Below, piece by piece: positions 56,568 through 64,000 of a stretch of 64,000 bases of DNA. Each line of letters begins with the position of its first letter. The stretch's first letter is position 1. Below the pieces are notes generated by a model. It was given only the letters and a program-made list of their open reading frames with translations, had not been told where the DNA came from and did no database searches. The stretch is taken from assembly GCF_003570885.1 (NCBI RefSeq), contig NZ_QXJC01000001.1, positions 1,240,001 to 1,304,000 on the forward strand, written 5' to 3'. Made by a program: the position numbers and the translations under genes. This DNA is from Simplicispira hankyongi. Lineage in GTDB: Bacteria; Pseudomonadota; Gammaproteobacteria; Burkholderiales; Burkholderiaceae_C.

Positions 56568-59360
56568 TCAATGCGCCTTGTCCCAATTGGGCCCCACGCC
56601 CACTTCGGCCAGCAGCGGCACTTTGAGCGCGGCGACACCGGCCATCAGGCGGGGAATGTCGTGGCGCACCCAGTCCACATCGGCCTCGGGCAGCTCGAAC
56701 ACCAGTTCGTCGTGCACCTGCATGATCATTTTGATGGCCGGCTTGTGCGCGTCCAGCTCTTTCTGCACGGCCACCATGGCCAGCTTGATGAGGTCGGCCG
56801 CCGTGCCCTGCATGGGCGCGTTGATGGCGGCGCGCTCGGCGCCGGCGCGGCGCGGGCCGTTGGGGCTGTTGATTTCGGGCAGGTACAGGCGGCGGCCAAA
56901 CACGGTCTCCACGTAGCCCATGGATTTGGCCGACGCTTTGGTCTCGTCCATGTACTGCTTGACGCCGGGGTAGCGCTGGAAATAGCGGTCGATGTAGGCG
57001 GCGGCGGCCTTGGTTTCTATCCCCAGGTTCTTGGCCAGGCCAAAGCTGCTCATGCCGTAGATGAGGCCGAAGTTGATGACCTTGGCGTAGCGGCGCTGCT
57101 CGCTGGACACTTGGTCCACCGCCACGCCAAACACCTCGGCGGCGGTGGCGCGGTGCACATCGAGCCCGTGCTGAAAGGCATGGAGCAAGGCCTGGTCACC
57201 GCTGAGGTGCGCCATGATGCGCAGCTCGATCTGGCTGTAGTCGGCGCTGGCGATGACGCGGCCGGGCGGTGCGACGAAGGCCTCGCGGATACGCCGGCCT
57301 TCGGGCGTGCGGATGGGGATGTTCTGCAGGTTGGGATCGTTGCTGGACAAGCGGCCGGTGACGGCCACGGCCTGCGCGTAGTGCGTGTGCACGCGGCCGG
57401 TGCGCGGGTTGGCGAGCTGCGCGAGCTTGTCGGTGTAGGTGCCCTTGAGCTTGGAGAGGCTGCGGTGCTCCAGCAGCTTGGCGGGCAGGGGGTAGTCCTC
57501 GGCCAGCTTTTCCAGCACCTCCTCGTCGGTGCTGCGCGCGCCGGTGGCGGTCTTCTTGACCACCGGCATGCCGAGTTTGTCGAAGAAGATTTCGCCGAGC
57601 TGCTTGGGGCTGGACAGGTTGAAGGGCTGGCCGGCGATTTCATACGCCTCGGTCTCCAACTGCACGATGCGCTGGCCCAGCGCGTGGCTTTGCGCGGCCA
57701 GCGTGGGCGCGTCGATCAGCACGCCGTTGCGCTCGATGCGGTAGAGCGTCTCGCTGCTGGCGATCTCCAGCTCGTAGATGAAGCGCAGCTTGTCGTCGGC
57801 CTGCAACAGCGGCCACAGGGCGTTGTGCACGTCCAGCGTCTGGTCCGAGTCTTCGCAGGAATAGGCGGCGGCTTTGTCGACCGGCACCTGGGCAAAAGGA
57901 ATCTGGTGCGCGCCCTTGCCACACAGGTCTTCGTAGCTGATGCCGCTGCGCCCCGTGTGGCGCAGCGCCAGGCTGCTGAGGTTGTGCGGTTTGTGCACTT
58001 CCAGCACGTAGCTTTGCAGCATGGTGTCGTGCGCGTAGCCCTGCACTTCGATGCCGTGGTTGGCAAACACGTGGCGGTCGTACTTGATGTGCTGGCCGAG
58101 CTTGTGGCGCTTCCCGTCTTCCAGCCAGGGCCTGAGGCGCGCCAGCACGTCGGCGAGCGGCAGTTGCTCGGGCGCATCCGGCCCGGCGTGGGCCAGGGGG
58201 ATATAGGCCGCCTCGCCCGCCTGCACGCTGAAACTGATGCCGACGATTTCGGCGCGCATCTCGTCGAGCGAGGTGGTTTCGGTGTCGAGGGCCACCAGCT
58301 CGGCCGCCTGCAGGCGCTGCATCCACTGGTCGAAGTCGGTCCAGTTCAGGACGGTGTCGTACACCACGCTGCGGTGCTGCGCGGCCTCGGCCACGGGGCT
58401 GGCGGAGTGGTCGGCGAACAGGTCGCCACTCTGGCCGGGCATGGCGACATCGGGAGCGTTGGTGGCGGCTGGGGACGCGGTTTCCAGCGCGCGGGCCAGG
58501 CTCTTGAAGCCATACAGCTCGTAGAAGTCCTTGAGCCGGGGCACGTCGGGCGCGCCAATGGCAATGGCGTCGAGCCGGGGCAGGCCGGCGATCCATGCAT
58601 CCAGATCGCAGTCGGTCTTGATGGTGAGAAGCTGGCGCCCCGTGGGCAGCCAGGCCAGCGCCTTGCGCAGGTTTTCGCCGGCCACGCCCTTGATCTTGTC
58701 GGCGCTTTGCACCAATGCGTCGAGCGAGCCGTATTCCTGCAGCCACTTGGCGGCCGTCTTGGGGCCCACCTTCTCCACGCCGGGCACGTTGTCGATGGCA
58801 TCGCCCACCAGCGTCTGGTAGTCCACCATCAGCCGTGGTGGCACGCCGAACTCGGCTTCCACGCCGGCCAGGTCGCGGCGCTTGCCGTTCATGGTGTCGA
58901 TGATGGTGATGTGCTCGTCCACCAACTGCGCCAGGTCCTTGTCGCCGCTGCTGACGATCACCTCGATGCCCTGGCGCGCGGCCGTCACGGCCAGGGTGCC
59001 GATCACGTCGTCGGCCTCGACGCCCGGCACGTCCAGCACCGGCCAGCCCAGCAGGCGCACCACCTCGTGGATGGGCGGAATCTGCGCGCGCAGGTCGTCG
59101 GGCATGGGGCTGCGGTGCTGCTTGTATTCGGGGTATATCTCGTCGCGGAAGGTAGGCCCCTTGGCGTCGAACACGCAGGCGGCGTAGTCGGCGCGCACCT
59201 CCTTGCGTAGCGCCTGCACCATGTTGACCATGCCGCGAATGGCACCCGTGGCGGCACTGGCCGGGTCGCCCGGCACGGCGCGCAGGTCGGGCATGGCGTG
59301 GAAGGCGCGGTAGAGGTAGCTGGAGCCATCGACCAGCAGCAGGGTTTTTTTGTCGCTCAT
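56568..59360 (-). CDS. polA: DNA polymerase I
   Basis: A 930-aa repair and Okazaki-fragment polymerase. The 5'-nuclease domain starts LLLVDGSSYLYRAFHAMPDL and has VSSGDKDLAQLV. The 3'-5' exonuclease motifs look intact: ALDTETTSLDEMRAEIVG (D..E) and YSCEDSDQT. Polymerase motifs are SADYSQIELRIMAHLSGD, RRYAKVINFGLIYGMSSFGL and MQVHDELVFELP. The ATG at 59360 (MSDKKTLLLV) is preferred to the longer open frame. Confidence 0.98.
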   Translation of the reverse strand: MSDKKTLLLVDGSSYLYRAFHAMPDLRAVPGDPASAATGAIRGMVNMVQALRKEVRADYAACVFDAKGPTFRDEIYPEYKQHRSPMPDDLRAQIPPIHEVVRLLGWPVLDVPGVEADDVIGTLAVTAARQGIEVIVSSGDKDLAQLVDEHITIIDTMNGKRRDLAGVEAEFGVPPRLMVDYQTLVGDAIDNVPGVEKVGPKTAAKWLQEYGSLDALVQSADKIKGVAGENLRKALAWLPTGRQLLTIKTDCDLDAWIAGLPRLDAIAIGAPDVPRLKDFYELYGFKSLARALETASPAATNAPDVAMPGQSGDLFADHSASPVAEAAQHRSVVYDTVLNWTDFDQWMQRLQAAELVALDTETTSLDEMRAEIVGISFSVQAGEAAYIPLAHAGPDAPEQLPLADVLARLRPWLEDGKRHKLGQHIKYDRHVFANHGIEVQGYAHDTMLQSYVLEVHKPHNLSSLALRHTGRSGISYEDLCGKGAHQIPFAQVPVDKAAAYSCEDSDQTLDVHNALWPLLQADDKLRFIYELEIASSETLYRIERNGVLIDAPTLAAQSHALGQRIVQLETEAYEIAGQPFNLSSPKQLGEIFFDKLGMPVVKKTATGARSTDEEVLEKLAEDYPLPAKLLEHRSLSKLKGTYTDKLAQLANPRTGRVHTHYAQAVAVTGRLSSNDPNLQNIPIRTPEGRRIREAFVAPPGRVIASADYSQIELRIMAHLSGDQALLHAFQHGLDVHRATAAEVFGVAVDQVSSEQRRYAKVINFGLIYGMSSFGLAKNLGIETKAAAAYIDRYFQRYPGVKQYMDETKASAKSMGYVETVFGRRLYLPEINSPNGPRRAGAERAAINAPMQGTAADLIKLAMVAVQKELDAHKPAIKMIMQVHDELVFELPEADVDWVRHDIPRLMAGVAALKVPLLAEVGVGPNWDKAH

Positions 59361-59506
59361 GCGCCAGATTGTGCACAGGAAGCGGGCGCTGGCGGTGGCC
59401 GCCAGGACATCGCCAAGGGGCTTGCCCTCTGGCGCCCTGGCAGCGCTTCGTGTTGAATGTCGCCGGTCGCCATTTGGTTTGGCACTGCCCACTTGGGAGG
59501 ACTGCA

Positions 59507-60718
59507 TTGAAGCTCAAGAAAATCGCCCTGGGAGCGCTTGCCGCGCTCGTCGTTGCCGGCACCGCCGGCTGGTTCAGCCTGGACAAGGAGACGCGCGCCC
59601 TGCTGAAAACCGCGCCGACCAACCGCGACCTGCTGTTCTGGAGCGTGCCGCAGCGCGACGCGGCCTTTCGCGCACTCGACCGGATTTCACTGCTGGCCAA
59701 ATGGCACGTCATTCCGGCCAGCAGCGCGCCCAAGCCTCTGCCACAGGGCGAGCCGCTCAAGCTCCCCATCGACCTGGACGCCTACATGGCCAGCCAGCGC
59801 AGCGCCGCCATCGTGATCCTGCAAGGCGGCAAGCTGCGGCTGGAGCGCTACGGCCTGGGCTTTGACAAGGACGGGCGCTGGACGAGCTTCTCGGTCGCCA
59901 AATCCTTCACCTCCACGCTGGTGGGCGCGGCGCTGCGCGATGGGCTCATCAAGAGCATGGACGACAAGGTCAGCGACTACCTCCCGGACATGAAAGGCTC
60001 GGCCTACGACGACGTAAGCCTGCGCCAGCTGCTCACCATGACGTCCGGCGTGCGCTGGAACGAAGACTATGCCGACCCCCACTCCGACGTGGCCCAGTTC
60101 AACAACCACAAGCCCGAGGCCGGGGTGGACGCGCTGGTGAGCTACATGCGCAAGCTCCCGCGCGAGGCGCCGGCCGGCACGCGCTGGCACTACAGCACGG
60201 GGGAAACCAATCTGGTGGGCGTTCTGCTGGAGCACGCCATCAAGAAGCCGCTGGCCGACTATCTGTACGGGAAGGTCTGGAACCCCGTGGGCATGGAGCA
60301 GCAGGCAACCTGGCTGCTGAGCAAGACGGGCAACGAGATCAGCGGCTGCTGCCTCCAGGCCGCCACACGCGACTTTGCCCGCTTCGGCGAGTTCATCCTC
60401 GAGGGCGCCAAGGTGAACGGCCAAAGCATCGTGCCGGACGGCTGGCTGGCTCAAGCCACGTCCCGCCAGGCTGCCACCGGCCAGCCCGGCCGGGGCTACG
60501 GCTACCAGTGGTGGACGTACGACACCGGCGCTTTTGCCGCGCGCGGCATCTTCGGCCAGGGCATTTTCATCGACCCCAAGCGCAAGCTCGTGATCGCCTC
60601 CAACGCCGACTGGGCCGCTGGCGCCAGCGACCGCGCGACCAGCGACGCCCGCGAAGCGTTCTACCGCGCTGTGCAGAAGGCGGTGGACGACGAGGCGGCT
60701 GCCACGCCAGCGCGCTGA
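59507..60718 (+). CDS. beta-lactamase-family serine hydrolase
   Basis: A 403-aa protein from a TTG start with a good GGGAGGA ribosome site seven bases upstream; an N-terminal membrane anchor/signal (KIALGALAALVVAGTAGWFS) follows. The catalytic Ser129-x-x-Lys132 is in SVAKSFTSTL, and Tyr229 in HYSTGETNLVGVLLE is the second active-site element. This is the class C beta-lactamase/EstB fold, which also includes esterases and peptidases, so resistance cannot be assumed. Confidence 0.88.
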   Translation: MKLKKIALGALAALVVAGTAGWFSLDKETRALLKTAPTNRDLLFWSVPQRDAAFRALDRISLLAKWHVIPASSAPKPLPQGEPLKLPIDLDAYMASQRSAAIVILQGGKLRLERYGLGFDKDGRWTSFSVAKSFTSTLVGAALRDGLIKSMDDKVSDYLPDMKGSAYDDVSLRQLLTMTSGVRWNEDYADPHSDVAQFNNHKPEAGVDALVSYMRKLPREAPAGTRWHYSTGETNLVGVLLEHAIKKPLADYLYGKVWNPVGMEQQATWLLSKTGNEISGCCLQAATRDFARFGEFILEGAKVNGQSIVPDGWLAQATSRQAATGQPGRGYGYQWWTYDTGAFAARGIFGQGIFIDPKRKLVIASNADWAAGASDRATSDAREAFYRAVQKAVDDEAAATPAR

Positions 60719-60812
60719 CCCGATGGGGCGCTGGCGCCCAGGCCGGTACAGTTCACCGGCCCTGCGCCTCTGGCGCGGAAGCGGCGCGGCGCGGCACGCC
60801 TAGAATCGCGCC

Positions 60813-61190
60813 ATGCGCGCCCTAACCCCATTGATTGCCTCCCCCCTTGCCTCTCTTGTGCTGCTGGCTTTCGTCAGCGCCCCTGCTTTCGCTCAGAATA
60901 CCAGCCAAAATGGCGTCCAGGGCACACAGGACAAGCGCGAGCAGCTCTCGAATACAGAGCAAAAAGACAAGCGGATCGAGCAGCGCACCGAACGCATCCA
61001 CCTGCAAGACCAGGGCAGCACGGTCGATGAGCTGCGCATTGGCGGCCAGACGCGCAGCATCACGGTGCAGCCCGCCGCCGGCAACATGCCCTCCTACGAG
61101 GTGCTGCCCTCTGACGGCGTGCGCAACCGCCCGCAGAATGGCGCCGAGTCCACCACCGGCCCGCGCGTGTGGAATGTGATGAAATTCTGA
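60813..61190 (+). CDS. DUF2782-like secreted protein
   Basis: A 125-aa exported protein; the signal peptide is about 1-27 (ending APAFAQN). The C-terminal half, QGSTVDELRIGGQTRSITVQ then PAAGNMPSYEVLPSDG, matches the DUF2782 layout, a small periplasmic family found near polA and thrB in betaproteobacteria. Function unknown. Confidence 0.75.
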   Translation: MRALTPLIASPLASLVLLAFVSAPAFAQNTSQNGVQGTQDKREQLSNTEQKDKRIEQRTERIHLQDQGSTVDELRIGGQTRSITVQPAAGNMPSYEVLPSDGVRNRPQNGAESTTGPRVWNVMKF

Positions 61191-61279
61191 GCGGCGCCGC
61201 CCTCTGCCCTGTCCTCGCCCCGCGGCCCGCCTCGCGTCCGCCCTTTTTTGAACGCCCCGTTTTCGTGGTGCCCTGAGCC

Positions 61280-62260
61280 ATGGCTGTATTTACCCCCGTC
61301 TCCCCCGAAGCGGCCAGCGCGCTGCTGCACAAGCTTGATCTCGGCGAGCTCGTCGCGTTGCGCGGCATTGCCGGCGGCATCGAGAACACCAATTACTTCG
61401 TCACCTGCACGGCGGGCGAGTACGTGCTGACGCTGTTCGAGCGCCTCACGGCCGAGCAACTTCCCTTCTATCTGCACCTGATGAAGCACCTGGCGCACGC
61501 CGGCATTCCCGTGCCCGACCCGCAGGGCGACGCGCAGGGCGAAATCCTGCACAGCGTCTGCGGCAAACCCGCCGCCCTGGTCAACCGCCTGCCCGGCCAC
61601 AGCCAGCTCGCGCCAGAGCCGGTGCACTGCGCGGCCGTCGGCGGCATGCTGGCGCGCATGCACCTGGCGGGGCGCGGGTTCGAACGCCAGCAGCCCAACC
61701 TGCGCGGCCTGGCCTGGTGGAACGAGACGGCACCCCTGATACTGCCAAAAATGGCTACGGACGAGACTGCGCTCTTGCAGGCCGAGCTGGCCTACCAGAA
61801 CCATGTGGCCGAGAGCCCCGCCTGTGCGGCGCTGCCACGCGGCCCGGTGCACGCCGACCTGTTCCGCGACAACGTGATGTTCGAGGGCGAGCAGCTCACC
61901 GGCTTCTTCGACTTCTACTTTGCCGGTGTCGACACCTTTTTGTTCGACCTGGCGGTGTGCATGAACGACTGGTGCGTGCACCTGCCCAGCGGCGCGCACG
62001 ACGCCGAGCGCGCCAGCGCGCTCTTGCGGGCGTACGAGGCCGTGCGGCCGCTCACCGCCGCCGAGCGCAGCCTGCTGCCCGCCATGGCGCGCGCCGGAGC
62101 GCTGCGCTTCTGGATTTCGCGCCTGTGGGACTGGCATCTGCCGCGCGAAGCCGAGGTGCTGACGCCCCACGACCCGCGGCATTTCGAGCGCGTGCTGCGC
62201 CAGCGCGTCGCCCACCCTCTTGTGCCCTCTGCCTGCGCCTCCACCTGCCTGTCTGCATGA
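61280..62260 (+). CDS. thrB: homoserine kinase (ThrB, aminoglycoside-phosphotransferase fold)
   Basis: Phosphorylates homoserine on the way to threonine. It has 326 aa and is of the APH-fold type used in many betaproteobacteria, not the GHMP type of E. coli. The kinase catalytic loop is PVHADLFRDNVMFEGEQLTG and the Mg-binding motif FFDFYFAGVDTFLFDL. With asd (3819) it belongs to the aspartate pathway. It overlaps the next gene by 4 bases. Confidence 0.93.
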   Translation: MAVFTPVSPEAASALLHKLDLGELVALRGIAGGIENTNYFVTCTAGEYVLTLFERLTAEQLPFYLHLMKHLAHAGIPVPDPQGDAQGEILHSVCGKPAALVNRLPGHSQLAPEPVHCAAVGGMLARMHLAGRGFERQQPNLRGLAWWNETAPLILPKMATDETALLQAELAYQNHVAESPACAALPRGPVHADLFRDNVMFEGEQLTGFFDFYFAGVDTFLFDLAVCMNDWCVHLPSGAHDAERASALLRAYEAVRPLTAAERSLLPAMARAGALRFWISRLWDWHLPREAEVLTPHDPRHFERVLRQRVAHPLVPSACASTCLSA

Positions 62261-63093
62261 AACTTCACATCGTCCCCGCCCGCACCGGCATCACCTGGGT
62301 CAAAAGCGGCATTCGCGTCTTCTGGCGCCAGCCCATGGCGCTGTCAGCGCTGTTCTTCCTGACCATGGCGGCCATGTCGGTGGCGACCCTGCTGCCGCTC
62401 GTCGGCCCGGTGCTGGCGCTGGCACTGCTGCCGTCGGCCACGCTGGCCATGATGGTCGCCTCGGCCGAAACCATGCAGGGGCGCGCTCCCACGCCTGCCG
62501 TGCTGCTCACCGCGTTTCGCGCCGGGCGCCAGCGCCTGCGTGCCATGGCGGTGCTGGGCGCGCTGTATGCGGCGGGTTTTCTGCTCATCATTGGGGTCTC
62601 GGCACTGTTTGACGGCGGACAGTTTGCCCAGGTGTACCTGGGCGGCGCGCCGCTGACGCAAGAGGTCGCCGAAAGCGGCGCCTTCCAGCTCGCCATGTGG
62701 GTTGCGATGCTGCTGTATCTGCCGCTCTCATTGCTGTTCTGGCATGCGCCCGGCCTGGTGCACTGGCACGGCGTGCCACCGGTCAAAAGCCTGTTCTTCA
62801 GCTTCGTTGCCTGCGTGCGCAACCTGGGCGCGTTCACGGTCTATGGCCTGGCCTGGCTGTTCGTGTTCGCACTCGGGGGCATCGCCATGAGCCTGATTTC
62901 CGGCCTGCTTGCCGCCATGGGCCTGGTGAGCGCCCCCACCGTGCTCGGCGGCACCATGGTGGCGCTGGCGATGATGCTGGCCGCCATGTGCTTTACGTCG
63001 ATTGTGTTCACCTTTCGCGATTGCTTTGAGCCGCCCGACGCCACGCAAGCCCCCGAAGCCCCTGCGGCACTGGCAGAAACCGCGTCCGAATAG
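62257..63093 (+). CDS. BPSS1780-family membrane protein
   Basis: A 278-aa protein with six hydrophobic segments, starting MKLHIVPARTGITWVKSGIR (typical of the BPSS1780 family next to thrB). The function is unknown. ATG 62257 overlaps the thrB stop. It is followed by a clear terminator. Confidence 0.88.
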   Translation: MKLHIVPARTGITWVKSGIRVFWRQPMALSALFFLTMAAMSVATLLPLVGPVLALALLPSATLAMMVASAETMQGRAPTPAVLLTAFRAGRQRLRAMAVLGALYAAGFLLIIGVSALFDGGQFAQVYLGGAPLTQEVAESGAFQLAMWVAMLLYLPLSLLFWHAPGLVHWHGVPPVKSLFFSFVACVRNLGAFTVYGLAWLFVFALGGIAMSLISGLLAAMGLVSAPTVLGGTMVALAMMLAAMCFTSIVFTFRDCFEPPDATQAPEAPAALAETASE

Positions 63094-63115
63094 AGCCAGA
63101 ACCGCGCTCGCTCCC

Positions 63116-63142
63116 AAAAAACCCGGTCTGGCCGGGTTTTTT
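63116..63142 (+). terminator. rho-independent terminator after the BPSS1780 gene
   Basis: AAAAAACCCGG (63116-63126) and CCGGGTTTTTT (63132-63142) form an 11-bp stem with a 5-base loop and T6. Confidence 0.93.
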
Positions 63143-63282
63143 GTTTTTCAAATGCCTGTCACATTGCGTTTCTAGTCTCCAGGGCAGGAAACGGGCCACC
63201 CGCCCGCTCCAAAACCTCGGCGGACCTGGCCTGCCTTCTGGGCGCGCCGCCCGCCTTTCACCGCCCCTTTCTGGAAACCACC

Positions 63283-64000
63283 ATGCCCCACACGACGACG
63301 CCCACCCGCCGCAAAGCCCTGCAATTCTTGGCCGGTGTGCCCCTGCTGCCGCTGGGCGCCAGCGCCTCGGCCGCGATGCTGGCCGCCTGCGGCGGCGGCA
63401 GTGACCCCGCACCGAAGGCCAGCTACGTGTCCGCCGCCTTCACCACCATGGCCGCGCCCACGCTGGCCAACCCTGCCGCCATGGCCACCACCACGGTGGG
63501 CTCGGCGCTCAACATCACGCTGAGCGACAAGTCGGTGCTGACCTACCAACTGGCCTACCAGCCCTTCTTCGTGACCGGCGACATGGTCTCTGATGGCAAG
63601 GGTGGCACGATCCTGTCAGGCGGCTACTACGACATCCACAACCAGCCCATCATCGACGCCACGGTGCCGGGCAAAGAGCGCCAATACTTCTCCGACTCCC
63701 CCGACGGCACCTCGCTGCTGACCGTCGCCAACCCCACCGTGACCGGCATCAAGGGCAAGGCCGTATTTGCCGTGGTGCAGTTCGAATACACCACCTGGGC
63801 GCAAGACGGCAAGACAGACATGTACGGCAAGCTGCCCTCGCCGATCGCCGTGCTCACGCTCGACCAGGACCAGGCCACCGGCAAGCTCAGCCTCGTGAAG
63901 TACCACAACGTCGACACCTCCAAGGTGCACGGCCTGTGGATCACCTGCGGCGCCAGCCTCTCGCCCTGGGGCACGCACCTGTCGAGCGAGGAATATGAAC
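63283..64000 (+). CDS. PhoX-like (DUF839) alkaline-phosphatase-family protein, N-terminal part
   Basis: Cut by the right edge after about 239 residues. The N-terminus has a twin-arginine-type signal (RRKALQFLAGVPLLPLG) and a possible lipobox-like LAACGGG. The body contains LTYQLAYQPFFVTGDMVSDG then GKGGTILSGGYYDIHN and, at the edge, HGLWITCGASLSPWGTHLSS followed by EE, the DUF839/PhoX CG.S.SPWGT..S.E motif. PhoX enzymes are Ca/Fe-dependent phosphatases; activity here is unproven. Confidence 0.85.
   Translation, partial: MPHTTTPTRRKALQFLAGVPLLPLGASASAAMLAACGGGSDPAPKASYVSAAFTTMAAPTLANPAAMATTTVGSALNITLSDKSVLTYQLAYQPFFVTGDMVSDGKGGTILSGGYYDIHNQPIIDATVPGKERQYFSDSPDGTSLLTVANPTVTGIKGKAVFAVVQFEYTTWAQDGKTDMYGKLPSPIAVLTLDQDQATGKLSLVKYHNVDTSKVHGLWITCGASLSPWGTHLSSEEYE

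Noticed and set aside
56520-59210. 896-codon open frame on the + strand
   Set aside because: Antisense shadow of polA, same reason.
59507-60718. Antibiotic-resistance beta-lactamase
   Set aside because: The fold is class C-like, but many esterases and peptidases share it and nothing nearby (ampR-type regulator) supports resistance.

Overview
The window reads as ordinary chromosome from a high-GC betaproteobacterium, most likely a member of the Comamonadaceae (Acidovorax/Diaphorobacter/Alicycliphilus-like). The call rests on gene order (leuC-entericidin-leuD-leuB-asd-fimV-truA-trpFBA-accD; rpmF-plsX-fabHDG-acpP-fabF-rpoE-rseAB-mucD-lepA-lepB-rnc-era-recO-pdxJ-acpS-nagZ; DUF2782-thrB-BPSS1780 next to polA) and on a dense family of short palindromic repeats built on AGCGCTTA...TAAGCGCT. 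No rRNA, tRNA or CRISPR array was seen.

Layout. 1-16.2 kb (+ strand, apart from yggT): leucine biosynthesis (leuC, a small entericidin-like lipoprotein, leuD, leuB), asd, the polar-hub protein FimV, truA, the trpFBA block with accD, then yggT (-), a Lon-substrate-domain protein, lysS and a short MscS-type channel. 16.2-19.75 kb: a foreign patch that I read as the remains of an integron. It holds a 46-codon intI stub, an attI side, a complete cassette for a 57-aa membrane peptide, a cassette for a 159-aa unknown protein, a cassette for a 136-aa membrane protein with a textbook attC, and an IS110/IS1111-type insertion sequence that appears to split another attC. 19.76-39.64 kb (all - strand): pfkA, nagZ, acpS, pdxJ, recO, era, rnc, a DUF4845 gene, lepB and lepA; then, beyond a terminator, mucD, rseB, rseA and rpoE (the envelope-stress sigma module); then the fatty-acid synthesis cluster fabF, acpP, fabG, fabD, fabH, plsX and rpmF.

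39.7-51.0 kb: a YceD-like protein, maf, a tetrapyrrole-methylase-type methyltransferase, a ZIP metal transporter, a dienelactone hydrolase, a flavodoxin, two glutathione S-transferases, three major facilitator transporters and an isocitrate lyase/PEP-mutase-like enzyme. 51.0-53.0 kb: a small accessory island with an IS1595-like transposase fragment, a lone DUF4365 (PD-(D/E)xK-like) nuclease gene and about 680 bp without a gene. 53.0-56.4 kb: an ECF sigma / anti-sigma / periplasmic metal-sensor-like module, a 165-bp MITE-like element, and azlCD. 56.5-64 kb: polA, a serine hydrolase, a DUF2782 protein, thrB, a BPSS1780-type membrane protein and the start of a PhoX-like gene cut by the window end.

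The least explained material is the integron remnant with its IS (16.2-19.75 kb), the DUF4365 gene, the MITE-like element, and the palindromic repeat family, three copies of which lie inside the reading frames of trpF, fabD and era. Start codons were chosen from ribosome-binding sites, overlaps and family length; uncertain ones are stated.
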